Origin: Paragorgia papillata
Taxonomy: Eukaryota; Cnidaria; Anthozoa; Scleralcyonacea; Coralliidae
NCBI GenBank assembly: GCA_035771165.1
Contig: JAWNZC010000344.1
Coordinates: forward strand, 84,501 to 148,500
Direction: 5' to 3'
Length of the DNA: 64,000 bases
Shown: piece by piece, positions 53,901-64,000 of the stretch
Position numbering within the stretch: the first letter of the stretch is position 1
Layout: the number at the start of each line of letters is the position of its first letter
Made by a program: the position numbers and the translations under genes
The notes under the pieces: generated by a model
Database searches by the model: none
What the model was told of the DNA's origin: nothing
The model's input: only the letters and a program-made list of their open reading frames with translations

Positions 53901-55181
53901 TGGACGCTCTTCTGTAGTATTGTTAATACTGTATTCATGTCTGTGGGGCTCCCATCTATTACTGGCAAATACCCTATGACAGATCTCGGTGGCACTTCAA
54001 CTTGAGCGAGTAGCTGATTGTAACCAGTCCACGACGGTAGAAATCTATCAATGTTGAACTTTGTGACATGATATGCTAGGTCGAGCTTCTCAGGATTCTT
54101 TAGTAGCGGTGCACATGTAGACTGCTGCAACGAAATCCCTGCTGCAAACGGTGCTGGACCTTCGTCCCCCCCCCCCCCCCCCCATAATATGTAGAAACAT
54201 TTGCTAGTGGTGGTTCCATTGACCTCTTCCGTCTCTTCACTAGGAAATCAGACGTGGGGACGATGCGCTTCCTTCGTCCATACAGCCCGGGATACCAACT
54301 ATCATTTTTGGGACAATAACGACTTTGGCGAAGAAACCTTGTTGGGTCATGGAACGACTCGCAACACAAATGGGATAGTTAATCAGCGTGGCAACACCAC
54401 TACAGCCACAACTGATCCTCCAAATGCATCCACAACTGATGTCCTGGTTAGCTAGTGCAGTGTCATGGTTCAATGTCACAGAGTGTGAAACGGAATGGCC
54501 AAAACCGTTCAACAGGCCAATCAACTGTGCAGATCCTGAGAGGTGACGAATAGCCATGGCTAGTGACATGTGTTTTGGCATCAACTTCCGTCCTTTTGAG
54601 GCGAGGGAAATGATGTCTTGTGAAATAGACAGAAGTTTTTTTATGAGTTGATGGAGTTACTTGAACAAATTTCTCATAATCTGGCTCTCCTGATGCTCCA
54701 ACTGTCCAGGCGATGAAGTTGTAGAGGCTGCATGGAACTAATGTTTCTGCTGTTTTTTTATTCAGGTGTTCTAAAGTTGGAGGCCAGGGCATAGTTGGTT
54801 TTACATCATTTATGATATTTCTCAACTCCAATGCTGTCATGTAGCTGTCTTTAAGTTTGTTTGTTTGGGCATCAAAGATGTTACTCTGTTTCGACGGTGC
54901 TGGGGCTTTGACGATTTCATTCGTTGAATCTTGCTCACTGTCTGTAGTGATATGCACTGAGCTGTCGAAATGTCATTAACATATACTATATCGCCCTGCG
55001 ACCGCATGTGTGGGGTAATGAAACACAACTGAGGAAATTTCTTCATCAAGCGCGTCTTCAGATTGCCAGTTTTGTAGGAATCTGCTTCTTTTCCATGTGT
55101 CAATTTAACCTGTTTTATGAACAGGTCATTGAGTGTTTTCAATCTCATTATATCTTTGTTTTCAATGATGCTGGATTTCAC
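50931..55181 (-). pseudogene. PIN/XPG-like nuclease family gene, decayed, Cys-rich tail
   Basis: Pieces in minus order: 55181-54837 (head), 54957-54463, 54584 to about 54440 (MPKHMSLAMAIRHLSGSAQL), an apparently inverted stretch (about 54255-54440), 54235-53819 (FLVKRRKRSMEPPLANVSTY; VIGYLPVIDGSPTDMNTVLT; VIVMDQAIYSKA), 53822-52836 (IGKRFGDGGLQDVLIESEVV; YDHINYSRYLPVYWLEM; DQTIEQTVNRDSKTKGGMTG), 52839-52519, 52598-52341, 52350-51403 and 51311-50931. The 52350-51403 piece has EEADTRLYLHAA, SPDTDVLVIGV and FTGCDSVSAF. This acidic pattern (E/D, D-x-D, G-C-D-S) resembles the catalytic site of FEN1/XPG-type PIN nucleases. The tail is Cys-rich (CTNSCTKSGC, CTCLENNVPC). Lesions: a stop near 53820, frame changes near 53770, 52590 and 52350, an 18-nt homopolymer, and the inversion. 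The family is multi-copy in cnidarians to my knowledge; its function is unknown. Confidence 0.55.
54166..54183. repeat. 18-nt C homopolymer in coding sequence
   Basis: Eighteen consecutive C (poly-Gly on the minus strand) lie in the PIN-like gene between STYY and the EGPAPFAAG-type continuation. The frame differs on either side, so a length change here explains one break. Confidence 0.85.
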
Positions 55182-55244
55182 CGTCTCTCAAAATACTTCA
55201 AATGCCACTGAATAAGATGTATCATTCTTGCTTGTACCATCAGA

Positions 55245-57395
55245 TTGTGCTTTGGTAAGCTAGGTAGCGGGTGTAATCTTTGTAGCAAAAATCTTGGCAG
55301 CGTTTTGCACTTGTTGGCTCACAGCGTTGGCTCCAAGTATGCTGAACGCTGTCCCCTCGCTAATCGTCGCGATGGCCCGAGTAGGAAAATTGTGGTGAGA
55401 AGAGATACCCGTAACAGCAGGAAGTCTGAATTCGGTCGGTATCTTGGTTCCATTGACTGGTCGTTAGTGGAGTCTGTGGTTGGTTGTGAGAACAAATTAA
55501 AGCTCCTGGTTGACCTGATTAAAATCGGTTTGGATAACATCATGCCAATAAAACGAACTAAACTGCATGTAAATGACCCTCCATGGATCTCTCCTGAATT
55601 CAAGAATCTGATTAAGCTCCGCCAGAAAGCGTTTATCTCCGGTGGCAGTGCTCTTTTCAAATACTATCGAAACCTAGTTAATCGTGAGCGTAAAACGTGT
55701 CGAAGCAAGTTCTTTACTGGAAAGGTACACCAGCTTAAACATACCAAGCCTCGTCAATGGTGGAACGCCGTAAAGCGGATTGCAGGTATGTCACCAGCGT
55801 CTGGCCCAGAGGACCTTTCCTCCCTGTTGCATATTCCCGGCGCAGAAGACTTATCTCCTACAGCTATTGCTAATCTGATCAATAATTCATTTCTTGAACC
55901 TATGGAGTCTTTTCGAAGATTGGACACCCTCCCGCCCTTTGAAATCGACACTGAAGTACCTACTGTATCTGAGACTTCTGTTCTATCTGCGATGTCGAGC
56001 CTCAATCCTAACAAAGCCAGTGGCCCGGATGGTGTACCAAATTGGATTTTGAAAGAATATGCCTCAATTCTTGCTCGACCTGTGTCCTATATTCTGACCA
56101 GTTCCTTTACCGAGCAGAAATTGCCTCATTCATGGAAGCAAGCTGACGTGGTGCCTGTGCCCAAACAGAAACCCATCATCGACGTCAACAAACACCTTCG
56201 TCCAATATCCCTTACTCCAGCGATTTCAACATTAGCGGAGGACGTTGTTGCGGCGACCTACATCGGGCCTGCTGTCTTAAGCGTGATTGATCCTGATCAA
56301 TTTGGGGCTATCCCGAAATCCTCTACGACCCACGCCCTAATTTCAATGCTTCATATTTGGGCCCAATCAACTGACAGTTCCGCTGCTGCTGTGAGAATTG
56401 TTCTTTTTGACTACAGAAAGGCCTTCGACCTGATCGACCACAATCTTCTGGTACAGAAAATTTATAGCTTATCTATTCCCCGTGGTGTGGCACGTTGGGT
56501 AGTAGACTTCCTGTACGACCGCGAACAACGCGTGAAGCTCTCATCCGATTGCTCGTCTGAGTGGCGATCTGTACCTTCTGGAGTTCCCCAAGGGACCAAA
56601 CTTGGCCCCTGCTTATTCCTTCTCATGATCAACGATCTCCGAGTCCCAAATTTTAATACTTGGAAATATGTGGACGATACTACTATCGCGGAGATCATCA
56701 CAAGAGGTTCTCATAGTAACATCCAGTGCGGCGTATCATCCGTAACACAGTGGTCAGAACAGAATCTCATGCAACTCAATCCTGACAAATGCAAAGAAAT
56801 GATTATCGACTTTAAGAAAAACCAACAGGCCTTCGAACCCATCGTCATTAATGGGAATGTCTTACAAGAAGTTAAAAGTGTAAAGATCTTGGGTGTGACC
56901 ATCTCTAACGACCTCCGGTGGGCTCCCCACATTAGCGAATCCATCAAGAAGGCTAACAAACGTTTGTTCTTTCTCGTTTTGCTTAAACGCGCAAGGGTAC
57001 CACTTGTGGATATCAAGAACTTTTACTGCTCAACTATTAGACCTTTGCTCGAATATGGTTCGTCTGTTTTTCATCACGCCTTACCACTTTATTTATGTGA
57101 AGAAATTGAACGAGTCCAAAAGAGAGACCTGTCCATTATTAATCCAGGAGTTGCTTATGACACTAACCTAGTTAATTTTGATTTGTCACCACTAGCCACT
57201 AGGCGCTCCCTACTTTGTAACAAAGTTTTTAATTCCATATCCAAACCTGGGCATAAACTCTATAGCCTCCTTCCTCCAAAACACGTGTCTAGGTACAGCT
57301 TGAGAAAGAGCCATAAATTTAATCTTCCAATTATCAACACTGAACGCTACAAACGAACTTTCGTGCCATCCATGTGTATGGGCATGGAAGTATAA
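55245..57395 (+). pseudogene. LINE 3 reverse transcriptase, 5'-truncated, open frame
   Basis: A 716-codon open frame. LINE homology begins around residue 50 (VVRRDTRNSRKSEFGRYL); the codons before it are probably read-in sequence. Linker: VNDPPWISPEFKNLIKLRQK, then FFTGKVHQLK. Reverse transcriptase motifs: LNPNKASGPDGVPNWILKE, NKHLRPISLTPAISTLAEDV, VLFDYRKAFDLIDHNLL, GVPQGTKLGPCLFLLMIND and WKYVDDTTIAE (active site YVDD). The C-terminal domain includes LLEYGSSVFHHALP and SRYSLRKSHKFNLPI. The endonuclease is absent, so this is a 5'-truncated insertion typical of target-primed reverse transcription. Its RT frame is intact. It lies next to, and may have cut into, the PIN-like gene upstream. Confidence 0.85.
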
Positions 57396-57624
57396 TTTTA
57401 AACTCAAACTTTGGACTTTATCCTAAATTTTTCTCATATATGTACATGTATTTATTCTTATTCTGTTTTATCTTATATTGTATATATTCTGCTTTTATCA
57501 TATTCATTTATTTATTCCATAATCATGTCAATTTTAATTACGCAATTCAGCCTTTTGGCTGCTATGTAATGATCATTAAACTATTTATCCATCTATATCT
57601 ATCTCATGCAACATACCTATTTAA
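57396..57624 (+). other. LINE 3 3' UTR
   Basis: AT-rich sequence after the LINE 3 stop, with ATCATTAAACTATTTATCCA and ATCTATATCTATC words near the end. The open frame that begins at 57374 passes through it only by chance. Confidence 0.4.
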
Positions 57625-58126
57625 AAAAGTCAGAGTTAAGGTTATGAAAGACGAGAGGTACCTAAACACCCCGAAGAGTGAATATCAATGCACCATAACA
57701 CCAACTGAGCCATTCACAGGAATCCTTCCTATTGTAGATGTTGTATCTACCACAATTGAGACAACAGCAGAGATCCTGGGAGTGACAAACGTAACAAAGA
57801 ACCAGTGCTGTTGTTCGTGTTACAAAAAAGTTGTCATGAAAGGTAAATTGGCGTTCTGTGACACTTGCAAAATGTCACAAAAACCCAGTCGCTGCAACAC
57901 GCAGTGGTACATGCGAATTTATGTCCAAATTAATGGTGAACCTCAGCAGAAACTTCGGCTCTCCGTTTTCAATGATGGTGTAAAGAAGTTCCAGATCTTA
58001 TGCCATCTTCTTGGAACACCATCAGAAGAAAACCTCATTGAAAGCATCTTGGAGTTAGATACTTTAACTATCACCTATGATAGCCAGACAAATAAATTAA
58101 TTGATGTGGAAGTTCTGGATATATAA
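57625..58126 (+). CDS. RPA-like OB-fold/zinc-ribbon C-terminal segment (partial)
   Basis: The meaningful part of the frame begins after the LINE 3 tail, around VRVKVMKDERYLNTPK. It contains a Cys cluster (CCCSCYKKVVMKGKLAFCDTC), then WYMRIYVQINGEPQQKLRLS. This order is seen in the zinc-ribbon OB domain of RPA70-type single-strand DNA-binding proteins (Cys4 ribbon, then strands carrying Y-x-R-hydrophobic). It ends at TAA 58124-58126. The N-terminal domains are missing, probably cut off by the LINE insertion. It could be a piece of a host RPA-like gene, or the RPA-like accessory protein carried by some mobile elements. No initiating Met specific to this part is required if it is an internal exon. 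Confidence 0.4.
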
Positions 58127-59796
58127 GCACAACTGAACTGCTGGTATGCATGACAACTAAAGTAACATTGTTCCCTATTGTTCCTGTTCTACTTCTTATT
58201 GTTCCTGTTACATTTCTGTTCTTGTTCACTTGTATTCCATGTTGACGTTTTAAAAAATTTCACACAAGTTATTGACACTTTAACTAAATCACTCGCTGTT
58301 CGATTATCCTGCTGTAGTACATATTCATGCAAATGTCCACTTCATCTATGGTCACCCATTGTACCAACGGTACTAAAACCTTTTTCAACTACAGTATTAA
58401 TATGTATACTATAGTATACATATGTAAACTATAGTATACACTAGAAAAAGGATACTTTTTTACTATTATATTGTTTTATAAAACAATATGACAAAGTTAT
58501 CATGCTAAAACGTAATTAACTCAGTTCATTTCGAGAAATAAAAACCCAAAAAGTTCGGCGTGATTTTCCCACATCTGCCATTCTAATTGAATGTGGAATC
58601 TACCCGTAAAATTTTTGGCTGCGTTGTTTTTAGCACTATTCTTCGGTTCTGTCATATTTTTCATTGTATACTATATAACGAATATGATTTCAGAACGAGA
58701 CAAACAAGGTCTTTGGAAAATGCCATTCCACGCATTTCGAGGCCATTTTAGATGCACTGGAAAAGTTCATTATTTAAACAATTTAATTTGGTTGTTTGGA
58801 AGAAAAAATTGAAGGTTGATCTTATAGCAACCCCCCTTCTCCAAAAAGTGTGATGTATGCCTCCTCATAGCATATTGACATGCACCCATGACTCTGTCAA
58901 CTTCAAAGAAGCTACCTGTGGTAGGCCGAGTCCAAAGTTGCTTTTTTTCGGGGGGAGGGTCCACAAAATGGCATTATTGCGTCAGCCCGTCAGGCCTTGC
59001 GTGCGAAACTGTAAGGCGTGTTTCGAGTTCTTTCTTTTCGACAGCTTTGCCTTTGATCGAGTTGGGTTGACGTGATTTCCAACGGTATTGGTGAAATCAT
59101 CAGTCGTTGATCAGTAATGTTTGCTGACAAGGTTTGTCCATGAAGACAGAATAGACGAGTATATTACAGACGCGAGAAAATGCCGTGTTGACATTGACTT
59201 GAGGACTAGATTGCCCTCACAGGCCTGCTCCGACAGACCTGTCTTTGCACAGGAAAAAAACGATTCGACCACATCTTAACTTAGCCTCTTTGGAATGATG
59301 TAGTGACTTCCTGCATGAAGGGACTTAAACATTGGACTCTCTATAAATGTTATCATATCTTTAAAGTCATTGACTGAAACCTGTAAAGAAAGTATAAATA
59401 CATAGGTGATTATAGAAAATCGCGTGCACTGATTGGTCAAGCTACTTCGGATTAATTCTCGGTAGTCACCTGCAGCGTTTGTTCAAAATGGCCACTGCCG
59501 ATTTGTCAATGTGACAGAAAAGGAAATTGACAATTTTAAAGAAAATGCTGTTCCTAAAAGTAGGAAAATGTGTATTTATACTAAAACAATTATTCACCTC
59601 AGGCTCAGTGAATATCGGTAAATAATAACCCCAACTTCGTCTCGGTATTATTCACCTCGCCTTCAGTTAATAATTGTTAATTATTTTGACTTAACCCATT
59701 AGCGGACAAGGGTGCATCCTAGCACTCCTCACTGCTGAATAAAATCGTCTCATGTTAGTTAAATGCTAAATGTGCCGTTGCCCGTTAAAGGGTTAA
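58127..59796. other. Non-coding interval
   Basis: AT-rich sequence. A 73-codon frame at 58591-58812 (listed separately) is the only mildly interesting open frame. Near 59581-59665 the words ATTATTCACCTC and its complements (GTGAATATCGGTAAATAATA) form small inverted pairs of a common repeat type. Confidence 0.4.
58591..58812 (+). CDS. Small single-pass membrane protein candidate
   Basis: A 73-codon frame, MWNLPVKFLAALFLALFF then GSVIFFIVYYI, followed by a basic tail (FRGHFRCTGKVHYLNN). One strongly hydrophobic segment at residues 8-32 could span a membrane. No homologue is recognised, there is no supporting splice or promoter signal, and AT-rich DNA produces such hydrophobic frames easily. 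Confidence 0.15.
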   Translation: MWNLPVKFLAALFLALFFGSVIFFIVYYITNMISERDKQGLWKMPFHAFRGHFRCTGKVHYLNNLIWLFGRKN

Positions 59797-62147
59797 TTAA
59801 TCTTTGACTAGGTTAAAATTGCTTCTTTTTAAAAGAAAAAGTTTGAAAAATGTGGTATTCAGTAAAACCGAATGATGTACCTTTATATCGAACATTGTTT
59901 GCCAAGTAATAAAGTGTGATGAGATCTCAGATTTCGATTGAAACAATGAAGAAAGTTCGTCTCTCCAATTGTCAAAGAAGTTAATGACATTATCCAGATC
60001 TTTAATTCTAGGATCTGTAGTTGCAGAAAGTGGGTTGTTATCATTAAAGACTCTCCATAATGTCTCACAGTTGTAGATAAACAGTCTGGTTGACTCAGTA
60101 GCAACTGGCTCGTATGTTTCCATGTCCTTTGGTACCTTTACGTTTAACACTTGCACAGCAAGCTCAACTCTCATTTTACTTATGCTGTCAAGGTGAACAT
60201 GTGAGCTCCTTATATCCGTTGTGTAAATGTGTCGATCTTTGTCTCTTTGATGGACTGAATAAATAAGTTCCCATAAAATAGTTTTGGAGTTAATCTGGCT
60301 CACAGATTTAGTAACACCATACATCATCACGAATGTCCTATTCGCAGCAGCTCCATCACAGTATACAAGAATTATTGTAAAACCATAACCTTGCAGTAAA
60401 CCAACTCCTTGCCAGAATATTCGGTTCAAGTTTTGAGCTGAAATCCCGCTAGTTAAAAAAACAAGCACAAGGAAACTGAAAATTGGCAAATATGCTTTTA
60501 AAGTAAAACTGGAGAATATGTGTGGCAAGGCTTTCTGAATATTGGAATAATTTCCAGCAGCAGTATCTTCATTTTCCAAATCGACAAAACCAATCAACTC
60601 CCATGACGATGGGTCAAAAAGTAGGCCCTCCTTGATCTTAACCTCATGAAAAAATAGACCACCAAGTTTCCCAACTTCTGAAAATCCCTGCTCTTTGAAG
60701 TTGTTGCTCATTGCTTCTAAGCACTGATGTTTGCCATCCTGATTTGGAAGAACAGAAGTTCTTGAAGTCAGACAAGGTTCGTCCACTGAAAAAACCCTGA
60801 ATCCTTTAAATCTGCATGGGTATTATGCGATTTGGAATAGATTCGAAGGCACCATTTACTAAAGGATGCCATCTCATCTGTCTCGATGGAACATTTAAAG
60901 CTTTTGCTTGATCTTTCAAGAGGGTAAGGAAAAACATACCAGATTCACTTCCAATATGTTCATAAAGATGACTCAAGAGAAGTTTTTTTCTTTCCAAACT
61001 ACTTGCCACAGCCCAACCACTCACACAAATAATGTCTATTAATGGGTGCTACATCATCACATTGACTGACCGTTCCAAGATGTGCTTTTTTAACATGTGT
61101 CAATAATTCAGGAGAATCGAACTCGTCACTCACATGACAATTATCCCAATAGCACATCTTGTTATTACATTTTCCAACTTTTTTACTTAGCCTATCATAC
61201 AACTCTTTAAACAACTGCATGAACTCGGAGTCAGTGTTGCTGCCTACTGTGCTCATGTCTTGTTGATATTGTTCGAGCCTCTTCATTCTTACTTGCAGTG
61301 CATGAAGCTTTTTTGCAGTTTCCCGGCTGTGGTCAATTAGTTCATCTTTAGACATGTAGTCATACCGCTTGTGCTTGGAAGTAGTGCTACCTGATTGCTG
61401 GCTCCGAGATTTCAGTGTCCTCATGTCATGATTTGCCTCAGAACAAGCTTTGCAACAAACATTGCCTTGAACTAGTATGCCACACTTGGTAGATCTAATA
61501 ACCTGCTGTTTAACATCAGTTGACTTAGATTCAACAAATACACCTGGTTCCCCATCAATAGTCTTAAAAACTGGAACACCAAGGCTATCAGGTACTATGC
61601 ATTGATAATTTTCAATTGAAAGACCGGGGCAAATCTTAAATTTTTCAACAGATTTCATTAGCAAACACAAGTGACTTCTTTCATTAATTATTGGTGGTAA
61701 AAGATCAGGATCAATATTGAACATTCTTGGCTTTCCCATATGAAAGAACTGATAACTACCATCTGCTGCTATGACCACTTCATAGTCTACATTAACTGGA
61801 CTGTTTCCCAGGTAGTACAGATGTACATTTCCTTCTTGCACCTTAGGGACGACTTTCCATTTTGGAAACTTATTTATGATGTTTACAACATTCTTGCTGA
61901 CCTTGAAAGCAAGGGTTTGTAATAATTTGCTGTCTTGCAAACATGCCAAACGTTGATTCTCGAGATCGTTCCGTAGATCGTTCCGTAGATCGTTCCGTAG
62001 TTCATCACAGTTTTGCATGGTGCAAAACCCAGGGCCAATAAGGAGATTAAGAAGAAGTGATTGTTGTTTTGTCACAATTTGTTGAATGCAGTCTGAATAA
62101 AAGTTCCATCTTAAATAACCATTGTATTTCCCTAGACCTTTCGTCAA
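59797..62147 (-). pseudogene. P/THAP-like transposase, degraded
   Basis: Three frames in minus order. 62147-60999 has AFKVSKNVVNIINKFPKW, a KHKRYDYMSKDELIDHSRE helix, a leucine-rich coiled coil, and a C2H2-like zinc element (CNNKMCYWDNC, then LCEWLGC). 61024-60806 continues the zinc finger (HLYEHIGSESGMFF) and has DQAKALNVPSRQMRWHPLV. 60786-59797 has KEQGFSEVGKLGGLFFHEVK, LLFDPSSWELIGFVDLE, and VYCDGAAANRTFVMMYG, the second-Asp region of P-like transposases. The first acidic position expected in a D-E-(M/V)-x-I motif reads His (FFHEVKI). Between MRWHPLV and the next frame about 100 residues of family sequence seem to be deleted. No THAP domain or terminal repeats were found. The copy is inactive. 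Confidence 0.6.
61963..62002. repeat. 12-bp in-frame minisatellite
   Basis: CGTTCCGTAGAT is repeated three times plus a partial copy. On the minus strand it adds RNDL units (LRNDLRNDLRNDLEN) to the P-like protein without shifting the frame. Confidence 0.9.
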
Positions 62148-62433
62148 GTTGTTGACTGACCGTTAAAAATAGTTTTGTATGCTGTTACAATCAAATGGAC
62201 ACCATACACACAGGGGTGGAAAAAATAGTTTGCTTTCTGGGACCGCAAGAGAACATAAGAAAATTTTCTGCGAGTTATCGACACTTCTAACACTGTTGAC
62301 TGCACTGCTACTACTGTTGACAGCTGTACTGCAACTGTGTAACTCTAACAAGCTGTCAAATTGAATGCTATATTCTATTACACACTCACAAGTCTAAGTT
62401 GTGATTGTTATTTGTTAAATATTTTATGCAATG

Positions 62434-62529
62434 GATAAAGCGTGAGCTGCCGATCTGTATCTGATTTACAAGGTGAGCTGCAAGCGAGCCGTAGTAAATC
62501 AGATACAGATCAGCTGCGAATGCTTTATC
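62434..62529. repeat. Hairpin repeat
   Basis: GATAAAGCGTGAGCTGCCGA, continuing TCTGTATCTGATTTA, pairs with TAAATCAGATACAGATCAGC, continuing TGCGAATGCTTTATC, around a 26-bp centre. It is a compact foldback, possibly a MITE. Confidence 0.7.
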
Positions 62530-63613
62530 GTACTTATCAAATAGACGCATCTAAATAGCCATGTTTTCAAACTATTTTTCAAGTTGAAGTGATTTTAGCT
62601 AAGTAAATTGAAGGAACATTTTATGTAAATCAGGACGAATCTGTATGCAATTTACAGATATTGATTAAACATTCATTTCTTTTGAATTTTCTTCATGAAT
62701 TATTAATGAATTTGATGTTATTTGTTAAATATTTTAATGTTTTATTCAAATAAAACCCATAAAACAATAACTCCACAAGTTACATAACAAAAGACTTCAA
62801 GAGATGTAGAGATCCCATGAGGTTACTGGTAAGTGGTATATTGTAGCTGCATAGATTAAGTTTTGACAAAGAAAAAGGCTTTTGAAACAATAACAGTAAA
62901 ACTGAAGTGCTGAACAATTGTTAAATAAATTGTATTTTTAAATATTAGTATTTTTAAATATTTTTAAATAAATCAATTATTTTTCTTTTTGCAATTCATC
63001 GCTCAGCAAAGTGGCAAACAATGGGGTTATGGGCTCTTTCCTAAGTTTCTTTCACAGCAAAAGCACAACTGCTAATCTTCCAGACTGCCACAACAAGAGA
63101 TTAATAAAATATTAATCTTCACACAGTTGAAGCAGGTCACAGATGCACACAGGCAGTGCTGCAGAAGAAATATGAAACTCGCAATAGTTCCATTGGCTAC
63201 TACTAAAATTGTGTTTAGGCCTTAGGGTTAATGCTTGGGTTCAATGGGTTCACTGTTGAGCCCCCGAGGTGGTGGTGGTGGTGGTGGGTTTCAAGCCACG
63301 GGAATATTGACATTTAGGGGGGGAATCGTCAAATTTCCCTGTCAAATTCCCTTTTGTTGGTCAAAATACCCCTCCCTGGAAAATATCAAGTGCTAAAATA
63401 TTGTATTAAGATCATTTTATGTGTCAAAAATCCCGTCCCTCGAGCTTGTCAAGAAAGTCAATATCCCGCGGGTTGCCCGCCCCCACCACCCTAGGGCTAA
63501 ACATTGATAGGTGAATAAACGAAGCAACGTGTCAATGAAGCAAAGGCGCCCATGATTTTTGGTCAGTTAAGAGTATCTGTAGATCCCACGTACAGTATTA
63601 CAGATCAAACCGG
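62530..63613. other. Non-coding interval
   Basis: AT-rich sequence with a (GGT)n run near 63271-63290 and no gene signal. Confidence 0.5.
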
Positions 63614-63909
63614 ATGTTCTTTCCCGCGCGACCTTGCAATATTGATAGCAACATTGCAATATTGATAGTATTAACATTCAACTTAGTAAGTTGCTAAAAA
63701 TTCGCATTTTAAATATCGAACTTCACATAATAAATATGAAGTTCTATTGAAAGTCAGAAAAACTAACTTTAAGTAAACTTCATGTTATAATATGTGAAGT
63801 TCGATATTTAAAATGCGAATTTCAGCAACTTGCCAAGGAGTCGCCGTGTATCGCCAGTCAACATTGCAATGTTGCTGTCAATATTGCAAGGTCGCCCGGT
63901 AAGGAACAT
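63614..63909. mobile_element. Foldback MITE
   Basis: The left end ATGTTCTTTCCCGCGCGACC is mirrored at the right by GGTCGCCCGGTAAGGAACAT. The arms continue with TTGCAATATTGA, AGCAACATTGCAAT and, nearer the centre, a nearly perfect 41-bp pair including AATTCGCATTTTAAATATCG. Just outside, GCAAGGTCGCCCGGTAAAG repeats part of the right end. No coding capacity. Confidence 0.7.
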
Positions 63910-64000
63910 GCAAGGTCGCCCGGTAAAGTTCATTTTGCCCGAATTACAAGAACATTTTTGCCCGAATATAATGATCTTCAGAGAAATGGGTGGATCAAGA

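Noticed and set aside
57374..57624. N-terminal third of the open frame that ends at 58126
   Set aside because: It is read-through of the LINE 3 stop region and its AT-rich 3' UTR; the hydrophobic residues come from TTT/TAT-rich DNA.
1..64000. Symbiont or bacterial contamination
   Set aside because: Spliced genes, LINEs, SINEs, LTR elements and MITEs occur throughout; no operon, Shine-Dalgarno-spaced genes or bacterial families were seen.

Overview
The window is AT-rich, intron-containing metazoan DNA made almost entirely of transposable elements. Several families suggest a cnidarian, most likely an anthozoan: CR1/L2- and Jockey-like LINEs, Ty3-type LTR elements, a Ngaro-like tyrosine-recombinase element, hAT and P-like transposons, and two repetitive gene families I remember mainly from coral and anemone genomes. 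That placement is inference from family composition; there is no rRNA, mitochondrial or marker gene. No complete host gene is visible. The best host-like pieces are chromodomain exons (218-524, +) and an RPA-like zinc/OB segment (about 57625-58126, +).

Layout. 1-5135: chromodomain exons, then a nine-exon minus-strand gene of an SGDG/GGDYK family whose order of acidic and Cys motifs resembles RAG1/Transib-type DDE recombinases. 5136-11455: hairpin DNA, a LINE fragment, and a 5'-truncated Ty3-type element flanked by two oppositely oriented tRNA-derived SINEs. 11456-13880: a 187-bp tandem repeat split by a TTAA-flanked foldback element, another foldback, and microsatellites. 13890-23290: one Jockey/CR1-like LINE (minus) split by a 3.9-kb hAT transposon (14320-18251) and a 1.75-kb non-autonomous DNA transposon (18755-20509). 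23317-27430: LINE scrap and a second Ty3-type element. 27587-27892: a MITE. 28900-39180: a CR1/L2-like LINE with an N-terminal 2A-like motif, carrying a very recent LTR retrotransposon (30765-36342, LTRs identical by eye) and a 113-bp palindrome. 39180-43664: non-coding DNA with several foldbacks and a minisatellite. 43665-49333: a full-length Ngaro/DIRS-like element with split direct repeats. A second copy of its flanking DNA at 42438-43000 preserves the empty site. 49334-55181: the rest of that duplication, unidentified fragments, and a decayed PIN/XPG-like nuclease family gene with an apparent internal inversion. 55245-58126: a 5'-truncated LINE and the RPA-like segment. 59797-62147: a degraded P/THAP-like transposase. 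62434-63909: foldback elements.

There is no operon-like cooperation between genes here. The informative relations are nesting and age: which element sits inside which, which lesions disable each, and which duplicated edges (4-, 5- and 7-bp repeats, TTAA, or none) identify the insertion chemistry. The strongest leads are the SGDG-family gene, the Ngaro element with its empty site, the PIN-like gene with its inversion, the snap-back palindrome inside a LINE, and the 2A-bearing LINE.
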